Origin: Leptolyngbya sp. BL0902
Lineage (GTDB): Bacteria; Cyanobacteriota; Cyanobacteriia; Phormidesmidales; Phormidesmidaceae
Length of the DNA: 64,000 nt
Reading direction: 5' to 3'
NCBI RefSeq assembly: GCF_016403105.1
Contig: NZ_CP046155.1
Location: 2,695,906-2,759,905 of the forward strand
The notes beneath the pieces were generated by a model that was not told the DNA's origin, did not search any database, and was given only the letters and a program-made list of their open reading frames with translations. Below are positions 34,947-43,315 of this stretch, in pieces. Position 1 is the first letter of the stretch. Every line of letters starts with the position of its first letter. The position numbers and the translations under genes are program-made.

Positions 34947-36911
34947 CTAGCTAATCCAGCGCTGATAGAAAATCCAGACTCGGTGGCGGTGCTGACGATA
35001 GAGGGCATAGGCATAGGCCCCCACAATAGCCAAAAAGCAGAGGTTGGCGATGGTGTTGTAGGTGCTGATGAGGGTGCCCGGTTCCCACTGGTGGCGGTCA
35101 ACCAGGATGTTCATATCGCCATGTTCGGCATCGCCCCACATCATGCCAAAGGGAATGGAGGCCCGCCCCATGCGGATGGCTTTCCACAGCCAGAACTGCC
35201 CCCAAAACGTGAAGGCTGCCCCCAGTACCACGGGGTAGCGGTACAAATCCCAGCGCCAGTAGTCAGGCATGGGAAAGAAGAAACTCACCATCAGTAGGGC
35301 GCTGAGGTAAAGTTCGCCACCAATGCCGCCAAAGGCTAGCAGCATATCAAAGGTGTTGGCCGACATCAGCCAGGTCATGGCAAATTGCAGCAGGGCGAGG
35401 GCCACCGCCAGCACCATGGGCCAGCGTTTTTTCTCCCTCTGGCCCGACCAATACAGCAGCCCCAGCAAAATCAGCACCCCCAGGTAAACAAAGAACGACC
35501 GCTGGGGGTTCACATTCGTCCAGCCGATGGGGAGGGGGATAGCTTGTCGTCCGGCCAACCAGGCCACCACAGCATGGCCAAACTCGTGAATCCAAATTTT
35601 GATGCCGCGCAGCAGCAGGTTGGCGATGGGCATGGCGTTGAGAACCATGCCAATGACCAGCAGGGCCGGAAAAATAATGCCGTTGCTGTAGCGGTTGTTA
35701 AAGGAGGACAAATCCGTGTCTTCTTCTACCGTGGGCCGCTGGGGCAGGGTGAGGGTTTGCCGCCATACCGCTTGGTTGCGGCCATCCAGGGCGGTAATGA
35801 CGAGGGTTGTGACATCTCCCAAACCCAGCGTCCTCAAGTCTTGTTGGGTTAACAGGGCATAGACCTGAATCGTGGCCTGCTTGGGGTTGACCACCCGCAC
35901 CGCTGGCCAGCGAATATGCAGCTGATCCTCCTGCCGCGAGACCTGGGCCGGAAGCCCGCGCCCTTGCAGCAAGGTTTGGATCGCCAAGGCCGGATCCGTC
36001 TCCGGGGAGAGACTGGGCTCTGGGCGAGAGGAACCATGATAACCGTATGGCGAGGAGGCCAGGGCAGACAAATCTGGCGCAGGGGATTCAGTTCCCTCGA
36101 CCTGACTGAACCCATTGGCCTGATCACCGGAGAAGCTCTCGATGATCAGGTCAGTGGGATCCGAGGGCGGATTTTCTAGGTAGTCTTTTAGGGTGCCAAA
36201 GGCCCATTTCAGGGGTTCTACCTCAGCTCGTCGCCCCTGCCGCAGGAGGGCAGACTTGGTTTTGAAATAGATGGATTCAATCTCCGTGAGGGATGCCCCT
36301 GGGCTAAGACGCAATTCCTGGTAAGCCCGCGCCACATGGGGCGGCAGAGAGTCTGTCTGGGCCGTGGGGATCAGATCGCGGGCTGCCTCTGGAGGGCCAA
36401 CCGCTTCCTCGGTGGTGGGTAGGTCGCTGAGATCAAGGCTCCAGTCTGTTGTGACATCATGGGCAGCGTCATTCCTGGATGGTGGGCCGAGGGCTGGAGG
36501 CTGGGTAGCCTTGGGGTTAGCAGCCTGAGGAGAGGGCTGGGCCTCTATCGTTAGACTCAGCGTATCGGCCTGGGGGCAAGGGGCGCTGGCAAGGGGGGTG
36601 GGAACTTGCACCAGTCCGGCCAGCATGACCAGTTCCAGCGTCCAAGATTGGCTGGGGTGGGCCGTGGCTTCAGCGTCAATGCGAAGAATGCCAATACAGT
36701 CAAGCTGCCATCGCTCGATGGTGCGACGCAGATAGTCTATCAGTTGTGGTTGCGGCGGCAGGGTTGCGCCCGTCAGCCACAGGTTGAGGCAATACCCGTC
36801 TCGCTCCGCCCGTACCTCAATGCCCTGGGGCTTCAGCGATTGGTTGAGCAAAGCCGCCATCGCCGCTGCATCCCCATCCTTGGCCTGCTCTAGCCATCCA
36901 GAAAGCGTCAT
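34947..36911 (-). CDS. M50-like membrane zinc metalloprotease with long N-terminal region
   Basis: A 654-residue protein with an unusual layout. Residues about 1-110 form a small alpha/beta domain (MTLSGWLEQAKDGDAAAMAA and LIDYLRRTIERWQLDCIGIL), followed by a disordered Pro/Ala-rich linker. At about 195-255 is a J-like helical segment (VARAYQELRLSPGASLTEIE). Residues about 300-385 form another alpha/beta domain resembling the first (DLRTLGLGDVTTLVITALDG). The C-terminal 230 residues are membrane spans with HEFGH near residue 440 (IHEFGHAVVAWLAG), the site-2-protease zinc motif. The expected downstream DG ligand motif is not obvious, so activity is uncertain. Possibly a regulated intramembrane protease. 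Confidence 0.72.
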   Translation of the reverse strand: MTLSGWLEQAKDGDAAAMAALLNQSLKPQGIEVRAERDGYCLNLWLTGATLPPQPQLIDYLRRTIERWQLDCIGILRIDAEATAHPSQSWTLELVMLAGLVQVPTPLASAPCPQADTLSLTIEAQPSPQAANPKATQPPALGPPSRNDAAHDVTTDWSLDLSDLPTTEEAVGPPEAARDLIPTAQTDSLPPHVARAYQELRLSPGASLTEIESIYFKTKSALLRQGRRAEVEPLKWAFGTLKDYLENPPSDPTDLIIESFSGDQANGFSQVEGTESPAPDLSALASSPYGYHGSSRPEPSLSPETDPALAIQTLLQGRGLPAQVSRQEDQLHIRWPAVRVVNPKQATIQVYALLTQQDLRTLGLGDVTTLVITALDGRNQAVWRQTLTLPQRPTVEEDTDLSSFNNRYSNGIIFPALLVIGMVLNAMPIANLLLRGIKIWIHEFGHAVVAWLAGRQAIPLPIGWTNVNPQRSFFVYLGVLILLGLLYWSGQREKKRWPMVLAVALALLQFAMTWLMSANTFDMLLAFGGIGGELYLSALLMVSFFFPMPDYWRWDLYRYPVVLGAAFTFWGQFWLWKAIRMGRASIPFGMMWGDAEHGDMNILVDRHQWEPGTLISTYNTIANLCFLAIVGAYAYALYRQHRHRVWIFYQRWIS

Positions 36912-37123
36912 TGGTGCCCCCAACATTGCCCGCATGAGCTGGCCCCACCCGGTGACTCAACCCTGCCCTCCATACTAGCCAGAATGCGCCGCCATCGCCG
37001 CTCTTTCCTTAGGGCCAGAAGCCCCAGCATTGGCCTAGCTGGATATTAAGGCTGCCTCGATCTGGAGCATAGATCACAACTCAAGTTAAACCGTTCGACC
37101 GTCAGGGGCGCTAATCCAGGGCT

Positions 37124-38200
37124 CTAGTAGCGCAGGGTGAGCGCAATAGGTTGGCCATTGGGCAGAGAGCCATCATCCATCAGCATCACGTCGCCGCCCT
37201 TGGCCAGCACCACTTCGATGATTTCATCCACGGCGTCATCCATCACGTCGGTTCCTCCAACGTCAGAGACCGTGGCTAAGCCACCGTTTGCCGTTACCAC
37301 AGCGGGAACATGGTAGCCCTTTTCTACTAGCAGCAGCTTACCTCGGCCATCGTTGGCCAGCCGCCAGACTTCCTCAATGGTGGAGACCACTTTGCCCTCG
37401 CCCATAGCAGCATCTAGGTCTTTGAGGGCGGTTTCCCGTTGCTGGTGCCGCACGCCTTCAATCATAGGCCCCACGTCGGGCACTAGGTCAGCCAGCTTGG
37501 CTTGATCGAAATTTCCGGTCAGGGTACCTGCCACCAGGTTGGTGTATTGAGACACCTCTTGGAAGAAGGAGATTTGCCGCACCACACCGCCGAGGATAAT
37601 CGGCAGACTGTCGTCCTCCGCGTAGGCCGAGAACGCTTGATCGACCTGCTGAAAGAAGCGCCGATGGCGGTCATCCATGTAGGCTGAATCGGCACTGTCG
37701 GGCAGGGCGGTGGTCGCTCCAGGGCCTTCCATGGCGAGGGGGAACTGGCCATCGGTCACTTCCTCTAGGGTGTCGCCCGTGCCTGCCAGCAGACGGGTGG
37801 ATCCCTGGCTCAGCAGAAACACCCAATAGCGCTGGGCACGGTGCAGCCCGTAGACGAGATCCCGCGTGGCAAAGGTTTGGTCAATCACTACCCGCTGGGG
37901 CACGGTGAAGGGAAGATAGAATTTCTTAGCCACATCATGACTGACAAACAGGGCCAAGCCATCCAGGGCGTAGGTATAGTCAATGGCGTTGACAAGGGCA
38001 TCTAGATGGTTCAGTAGCGGATCTAGGTCACGGGCAGAAAACTCCTGAGACAGCCGATTTTTCGCTTCTGTGACCAAGTTTTTGACCAGAATCGGATCCT
38101 GCTTGTTGTCCGGTGAGGTGCGATGGGTCGGCAACAAAATTGATAGGGCCGGAACCTTCGTCAGGGCTTGCAGTTCCTTCAAATCGTGGCGGGTAATCAT
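37124..38200 (-). CDS. baeRF-type (bacterial eRF1-like) protein
   Basis: A 358-residue protein of the bacterial archaeo-eukaryotic release-factor-like (baeRF, family 3/7-like) group, which share folds with eRF1 and Pelota and are proposed to act on ribosomes or stress response. N-terminal MITRHDLKELQALTKVPALS and LPTHRTSPDNKQDPILVKNL and the C-terminal DEIIEVVLAKGGDVMLMDDG are typical. No GGQ motif is visible, as in many baeRF proteins. Start ATG 38200 is chosen on family alignment; the frame opens 37 codons earlier. It lies on the same strand as the sigma factor, 234 bases downstream of it. Confidence 0.75.
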   Translation of the reverse strand: MITRHDLKELQALTKVPALSILLPTHRTSPDNKQDPILVKNLVTEAKNRLSQEFSARDLDPLLNHLDALVNAIDYTYALDGLALFVSHDVAKKFYLPFTVPQRVVIDQTFATRDLVYGLHRAQRYWVFLLSQGSTRLLAGTGDTLEEVTDGQFPLAMEGPGATTALPDSADSAYMDDRHRRFFQQVDQAFSAYAEDDSLPIILGGVVRQISFFQEVSQYTNLVAGTLTGNFDQAKLADLVPDVGPMIEGVRHQQRETALKDLDAAMGEGKVVSTIEEVWRLANDGRGKLLLVEKGYHVPAVVTANGGLATVSDVGGTDVMDDAVDEIIEVVLAKGGDVMLMDDGSLPNGQPIALTLRY

Positions 38201-38434
38201 TCGCTCGTTCCTATGGATGAACCTAGGGCTCGTTAACGCCTGTGCAGATCCAGAGTTACCAGTCTCCACCCCACTACAACGCTGCCGTGCCCATCGCAGT
38301 TTACCCGTCAACCCTAGGAAAGTGATAGGACGTCATAACGCATTTTCCTAGCTCCCCCGATCAAATCCGCCCTCCACAGCCCTGATTTCAGAAGGGCCAA
38401 CTGTGGAGGGCATTCGCAGCGATCTCAGCGCACC

Positions 38435-39418
38435 CTAGCTAGCGATGTAGCCGTGCATAGCCCCTTTACGGCGGCGCAGATGCTTGAGGGCTTGCTGCTC
38501 AAGCTGGCGTACCCGTTCCCGGCTGATGTTCATGCGATTGCCCACCTTGGCCAAAGAGAGTTCGTTGCCGTCCTCTAGGCCATAGCGCAGGGTGATCACT
38601 TCCTTTTGCTGCGGCGTCAGTTCCGACAGCAGGTTACGGATGTCCTGCTTGAGGGATTCCTGGGCGGTGAAGGTTTCGGGCGAAATGCCGTCGTCCTCCA
38701 GCAGTTCTTGCAGCTCGGTGTCTTGGTTGTCGCCAATCCGCACATCCAGGGAAATGGGCTGGCGAGACAGCACCAAAAATTCCCGAATTTGCTTGGGATC
38801 AAGCTCTAGGGCTTCACCAATTTCGGCGGCGTTGGGGGCGCGGCCCAGTTGTTGGGAGAGCTCCCGCTGCACCCGCTTGATTTTGTTCAGCTTTTCGGTG
38901 ATGTGGATGGGCAGGCGAATGGTGCGGGCCTGCTGGGCAATGGCGCGGGTAATGGCTTGGCGAATCCACCAGTAGGCATAGGTGGAAAACTTATAACCCT
39001 TGGTAGGGTCAAATTTTTCTACGCCCCGTTCTAAACCAAGGGTACCTTCTTGGATCAAGTCCAAAAATTCCAGATTGCGCTTTTGATACTTCTTGGCAAT
39101 AGCCACCACCAAGCGCAGGTTAGCCTCAATCATTTTGTGCTTGGCCCGTTCGCCTAGGCGCAGTTGCTTGGCCAGCACCTCCGGAGCAATCTGAGCTGCC
39201 TCCGCCCACTCGCTGCGGGTGGGTTCTCGGTCTAGGCTAGCAACAAGGGATTCCTTCAGCTCTAGCAACGCCATGTAGGCTTGCACCTGCTTGCCAAAGA
39301 TAATTTCCTCTTCGTGGGTTAACAAAGGAACCCGACCAATCTCGTGGAGATAGGTTCGTACCGCATCGGCACTGTAGAGGGGTTTACTTTTTAAAGTACG
39401 GGTTTTAGTTGTCGTCAT
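38435..39418 (-). CDS. Group 2 sigma-70 family RNA polymerase sigma factor
   Basis: Nonessential primary-like sigma factor of 327 residues that directs RNA polymerase to housekeeping and stress promoters. Region 1.2 is [20 protein letters not shown]; region 2 [20 protein letters not shown] to [20 protein letters not shown] (the -10 recognition helix); region 3 [20 protein letters not shown]; region 4 [20 protein letters not shown], the -35 helix-turn-helix, ending [13 protein letters not shown]. No region 1.1, as expected for SigB/SigC/SigD/SigE-type factors; SigB or SigD is the closest match by eye. GGAGGAGAGG upstream supports ATG 39418. Over 1 kb upstream is gene-free. Confidence 0.93.
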   Translation of the reverse strand: MTTTKTRTLKSKPLYSADAVRTYLHEIGRVPLLTHEEEIIFGKQVQAYMALLELKESLVASLDREPTRSEWAEAAQIAPEVLAKQLRLGERAKHKMIEANLRLVVAIAKKYQKRNLEFLDLIQEGTLGLERGVEKFDPTKGYKFSTYAYWWIRQAITRAIAQQARTIRLPIHITEKLNKIKRVQRELSQQLGRAPNAAEIGEALELDPKQIREFLVLSRQPISLDVRIGDNQDTELQELLEDDGISPETFTAQESLKQDIRNLLSELTPQQKEVITLRYGLEDGNELSLAKVGNRMNISRERVRQLEQQALKHLRRRKGAMHGYIAS

Positions 39419-40479
39419 CGGTTGACCTCTCCTCCACTGACAATGCTGGTAACGCCCTGACTAAAGAAATAAACAAAGCTAGAATCCGGGGATCGCAACA
39501 CCGGGTAAAAAGACGACATCCTGATAGGTATAGGGCTCAAATGTGGCGCTTGGTCTAGCACAGTGATGGGCTGACCAGTGAGGGCGATAACGAGGGCCTG
39601 AGTAAAAAAGCCCCTGACCAAAACTGCGGTCACAATCAGCGTTATCAGGATGGGTTCGGCGACAACCCCGTTCGTCTCGACGTCGCCTCTGAGGGAAAAC
39701 TAGATATGGGGTGCGGAATGGGCTCCGCTGCCACGGGTGCCCTTACGATGGGCTCCCTTCCATATTGGCCTGGCTAGATGGCCGTGGCCATCGGCGTAAA
39801 CTCGTAATCATTGTGAGTTTCTTCCTCCAGGATATAACAACCATTCTGTTGCGTAAAGAGTATGGAGTAATTCATAAAACTTCACGACGATGAGATCCAA
39901 GCATTTGTTTCCATCCCTCAAAAAGTTTTTTAAAGACTTAAGAATTAGCTGAAACTCGCTCCCCTCATCACTTTTGCGTCTTAGGATGTCAGCTCCGTTT
40001 CTGATATCTGAGTCCTCACCATTGTTTGTATTATCTAGGACTTAAACATCCCCTCCAAGGGGGATTTCCCCGTCGGAGAACCGTACTTTTTCCAGGCTAG
40101 TCTCCGAAAATAAGTGGCCTGTTCCTTATTCCATGCTGATCACCATGATTTTCTCCCTATTTAGGGCGTTGGCTAGGGTTATGGGCAGATTTAGACAAAT
40201 ACCCCGACGCTAAGATGATTTTCCGAGGGGTCATTGTGATCGCCCCTAGGTTTTGCCCCAGCAATTTAGGTAGGCTGCACCTAGGCACCGAGGATCTACC
40301 TTGGCCTTGGCGTTTACGATATCAACCCGGTGTTTCGGGGGAATGACGGTTTTGTGGCAATGCTATGGCGAAGAGCTGATCAGACTGGGGTAGGAGACGG
40401 CTGGAGGCCCTGTGGTTTTGCCTTTTCTGCCACCCTGGGCTAGCGTAGAAAGTCGTGCCGTAAAGGGAGGGTAGAAACC
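39419..40479. other. Long gene-free region upstream of sigma factor (1061 bp)
   Basis: No protein gene is supported on either strand. The middle (about 39830-40200) is markedly AT-richer. Two hairpins stand out: ATCCCC...GGGGAT at 40048-40065 and TCGGAGA...TCTCCGA at 40073-40107. The region could hold multiple sigma promoters, a long leader, or an uncharacterised small RNA. I could not match it to 6S RNA, RNase P RNA, tmRNA or Yfr families. Confidence 0.45.
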
Positions 40480-40794
40480 ATGGGAACCGTGGCCGGAAAA
40501 GGAGACTTTAGCGCCAGTGGCTATGTGGGAGCCGCCATTGTGAACCATTGTGCTACGCTGTCGTTTCAAAACTTCAGCACCAGTGCCGGGGATCTGTCCC
40601 TAGAGGCGCTGTTGACCATTAACGGGAACCTGGCCAAGCGTCACATTCCCCTTGGCCCCATCCCCGCTGGCCAGCCTGCCTTTGACCTAGCGGTTCCCGA
40701 AGGCACCGACATCAGCTTGTTCAACACCGTGGTGATTCGCGCCGCCAACCCCGACCAGGCCGAGACCGTAGTGGGTACAGCCACCGTGCCCTAG
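40480..40794 (+). CDS. Small beta-rich protein, DM13-like, unknown function
   Basis: A 104-residue soluble protein with a strong ribosome site (AGGGAGG, 9 bases before ATG). No signal peptide. The order KGDFSASGYVGAAIV, ATLSFQNFSTSAGDLSLEAL, PIPAGQPAFDLAVPEGTDIS and FNTVVIRAAN-GTATV follows the strand pattern of the DM13/DOMON-like electron-transfer domain, in which YNTVVIWC and FGTATL recur. The usual cysteine of DM13 (VIWC) is replaced by alanine here; one Cys remains at residue 24. The resemblance is by eye only. It is convergent with the SagB-type oxidoreductase. Confidence 0.55.
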   Translation: MGTVAGKGDFSASGYVGAAIVNHCATLSFQNFSTSAGDLSLEALLTINGNLAKRHIPLGPIPAGQPAFDLAVPEGTDISLFNTVVIRAANPDQAETVVGTATVP

Positions 40795-40886
40795 CCCAGC
40801 GATCCCAGCCTGGGTTTCCAGACCGGGTTTTTCGCCTAGAGGAGGCATCCTCGGCGACAGTCACCGCAGAAACCGGGGTTTCGCCG

Positions 40887-42446
40887 TTAGGTATTGGCGG
40901 GTTGACCGAGGGTGGTGATGTAGATAACGGCTTCGTCGGCGGGGATACCCAGCACCTCATTCACTTGGTCGTCGTAGAAACCGCCGATGCCGCTGACGCC
41001 CAAGCCCAGGTAAATGGCCGCCAAGTTCAGGCGCTGCCCTAGGTGGCCTGCGTCTAGGTGCAGATAGCGGTAAACCCGATCCCCATAGGCAGCGGTGGCG
41101 GCCTTGAGGTCGGCGGTGTGGAACAGAACAGCAGCAGCATCGCGGCCTAGTTCTTGCCCTAGGCAGAGGTAGTGCAGTTCGGGCCGAAATTGCTTGAAGC
41201 GCACCTGGCGCAGTTCTTGGCTGCGGGGAGCGTAGTAATAGCAACCCGATTCTAGGCCCTCTACATTAGACACGGCCAAGAAGGTTTGCAGGAGGCCCAG
41301 GTCGCAGTAGTCGGGATCGCCATCCAGCCCTTGATCCCGGTAGTGCTGGGGCTGGTAGGTGAAGTCTAAGAGCTGCTTCAGCGCCTCGAAGGAGATCGAC
41401 CCGCCGCTATACTGTCGCGTGGAACGACGGCGCAGGATGGTGGTTTCTAGGGGGCTGAGATCGTTTCCCCAAGGAATGGGGGCAGTTTGGGTGGGCACCC
41501 GCAGGCAAAAGGGAAAATTGTACTTGTCCTCTAGGGGGCTGTCGTCGTCGGTTTCGGGAGGGTGGCGAGAGGGCCAGTTGGGGGCGTTGGTGGTGGCGGG
41601 CAAGTTAGTGGTTTGGTGGAAATAGTGCAGCAGTTGGCCATCAGGCGCATCTTCGTAGGTGGTTTGGGCCGGGGTGGCAAAAATGGTTTGGGTGAGGGCT
41701 AGGTTTTGCTCTACCGCCAGTAAGTCGGCCAGGGGCAGCACCGCTAGCACGCCCTCCTCATCGGGACTGAGGTAGAGCAACTGGGCCATGGCCTCATCGG
41801 CAAAGCTGGCGATCAGGTGGGGGCGATAGTCCGTCAGGGCGCTGGCTAGTTCGATGTTGCCCAGCAGGTGCCCCGTATCCAGACAAATGCGGCGATAGGC
41901 CCGATCCCGATAGCGCCAAGCCGACCGATAGAACACCCCCGTGACCACGAGGGCCATGTGGGTGGCCTCTAGGGCCGGATGCCAGAAACAGGCGCGCTGG
42001 AGGTTGCCCCAGTTGTGATCGTCCCAATAGCGCCATAGGCTATGGGTGCGGGCCTGGTAGTTGTACAGTCCCGCAGGCAGTAGCTTCGTCCCCCGCGACA
42101 CCAGATACACCTCCGCCGGATACAGCCCCCCCGCCGAGGGCGCTGATCGCAGATAAAACATTTCCCCGGACATGGTGGGGAACTTGGCCGTCAGCCCATA
42201 GGCGTTGATCAACAGCCGCGACAGCCGCATCCAGTCATGGGCCTCGGTGGGGGAAACCTCAGAAGCCACCGCCTGATCGCCATCGAGGTAAGGCTTCAGG
42301 TCGATCTCCACCCCCACTTGGTAAAACTTGAAGGGGACAGGCTGGCGGGTATAGTCGAGGGGTTGGGCTTGCTGGGCTAGGGTATCGGGATCGTATTTCG
42401 TCCGGTGATGATAGTGCTGGGCCAGCGAAAAGAAGGAGTCGGACAT
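40887..42446 (-). CDS. SagB/ThcOx-type flavin oxidoreductase, duplicated domain
   Basis: A 519-residue protein of the nitroreductase superfamily, SagB type; family members oxidise thiazolines/oxazolines in peptide natural products, or act on unknown substrates. Two nitroreductase domains are fused: the first from about 40-240 (SGEMFYLRSAPSAGGLYPAE), the second from about 330-519 (RRRSTRQYSGGSISFEALKQ and LDAGHLGQRLNLAAIYLGLG). The RRSTRQY FMN-phosphate motif is present in the second. No leader-peptide or cyclodehydratase gene is nearby, so a role in ribosomal-peptide modification is not supported here. ATG 42446. Confidence 0.85.
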   Translation of the reverse strand: MSDSFFSLAQHYHHRTKYDPDTLAQQAQPLDYTRQPVPFKFYQVGVEIDLKPYLDGDQAVASEVSPTEAHDWMRLSRLLINAYGLTAKFPTMSGEMFYLRSAPSAGGLYPAEVYLVSRGTKLLPAGLYNYQARTHSLWRYWDDHNWGNLQRACFWHPALEATHMALVVTGVFYRSAWRYRDRAYRRICLDTGHLLGNIELASALTDYRPHLIASFADEAMAQLLYLSPDEEGVLAVLPLADLLAVEQNLALTQTIFATPAQTTYEDAPDGQLLHYFHQTTNLPATTNAPNWPSRHPPETDDDSPLEDKYNFPFCLRVPTQTAPIPWGNDLSPLETTILRRRSTRQYSGGSISFEALKQLLDFTYQPQHYRDQGLDGDPDYCDLGLLQTFLAVSNVEGLESGCYYYAPRSQELRQVRFKQFRPELHYLCLGQELGRDAAAVLFHTADLKAATAAYGDRVYRYLHLDAGHLGQRLNLAAIYLGLGVSGIGGFYDDQVNEVLGIPADEAVIYITTLGQPANT

Positions 42447-42525
42447 AGCCGGGGCATCGGGGCAGGTGCAGTATGTTCAATCTAACCTACTGCCCCCAAA
42501 ATCTATCGTCTAAGGTGTCTCAGAG

Positions 42526-42945
42526 CTAGCCTACGGGGCGCTTGTTGCTGGCGTAGGCATTGTACTCTTCGTGGGAGATCACCCGCCAAGGCAGCAGTTG
42601 CCCATTGTGCTCTCGGCACAGCAGGCGATAGCGGTGGCCCACAGGGATCCGAATCACCGTGCGGTCAAAGATCATGCGTTTGCCCTTGAGGGTCTTAAAA
42701 TGCTCCCCTTGCTGGAGATCCTGGAGGATAGACCGGGCTTTTTCAACCACGTGGCGCGGCAGTCCTCGCAGGTCAATCGGGTCGAGATCAAACTTAGCTT
42801 GCCAGGTTTGACGCTGCTGCTGACGATCTGCCGCCTGGTGTTGGGCCGCCTGCTTAGCCAGGGCTTCCTGCTGGCAGCGATGACAGATTTGCCCCCGGCC
42901 ACGGTGGCCACAGGGAAACGTGTGCTGGCGTTTGGCTTTAGCCAT
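42526..42945 (-). CDS. Zinc-finger plus RelE-like domain protein
   Basis: A 139-residue protein. The N-terminus has a CxxH...CxxC zinc-binding pattern (FPCGHRGRGQICHRC), then an Ala/Gln-rich helix, and a C-terminal domain LRGLPRHVVEKARSILQDLQ to LLCREHNGQLLPWRVISHEE whose order of strands resembles RelE/ParE ribonuclease folds: GKRMIFDRTVIRIPVGHRYRL. Not obviously paired with an antitoxin. The combination suggests RNA or ribosome interaction, but this is inference. It is read divergently from the kinase genes and lies 79 bases upstream of the SagB-type gene. Confidence 0.55.
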   Translation of the reverse strand: MAKAKRQHTFPCGHRGRGQICHRCQQEALAKQAAQHQAADRQQQRQTWQAKFDLDPIDLRGLPRHVVEKARSILQDLQQGEHFKTLKGKRMIFDRTVIRIPVGHRYRLLCREHNGQLLPWRVISHEEYNAYASNKRPVG

Positions 42946-43315
42946 GGCGATTGCTCAGGATTTCGGCACTGGGTATAGCGGCCTCAGGGCATCAGTCGGT
43001 TCACCCTCAGTTCGGTTCACCCTCAGTATTGAGTAGCAGTTGATTCGGGCACCGCTCAAGGAGAAGACTCTTCCCATTCTAGGGGCTGGGGCTGGGCTAG
43101 CCGCCCTCCGAGGGGAAGAAACTGACCGGAAACGCAGAATATTAAGAACCATTAAACCTGTCCGCAATACTACGGAAGGAAGGATGGGACGGTGCCCTAG
43201 GGCTGCTGATGTACAAAGGCAATGAATACGGGAGAATGGAAGAGCCTGATGTCTTAGCTTAGGATCCACATAGTCTGGATCGTTGTTCCTTTTCCCTGCT
43301 ATTGGGGTAAAAGCT
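42946..43315. other. Divergent intergenic region (370 bp)
   Basis: No gene is supported between the minus-strand zinc-finger protein and the plus-strand hybrid kinase. It contains a perfect 16-bp tandem duplication at 42996-43027. Promoters for both directions should lie here; none stood out with a convincing consensus. Confidence 0.4.
42996..43027. repeat. Perfect 16-bp tandem duplication
   Basis: TCGGTTCACCCTCAGT is repeated exactly, head to tail, in the intergenic region upstream of the hybrid kinase and the zinc-finger gene. Confidence 0.88.

Noticed and set aside
39711..39893. 60-codon frame in the long gene-free region
   Set aside because: No ribosome site, Arg/Cys/Trp-rich random-looking translation.
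40887..42446. Ribosomal peptide (thiazole/oxazole) biosynthesis locus around the SagB-type gene
   Set aside because: No precursor peptide, cyclodehydratase or YcaO-like gene nearby; many cyanobacterial SagB-type proteins are stand-alone.
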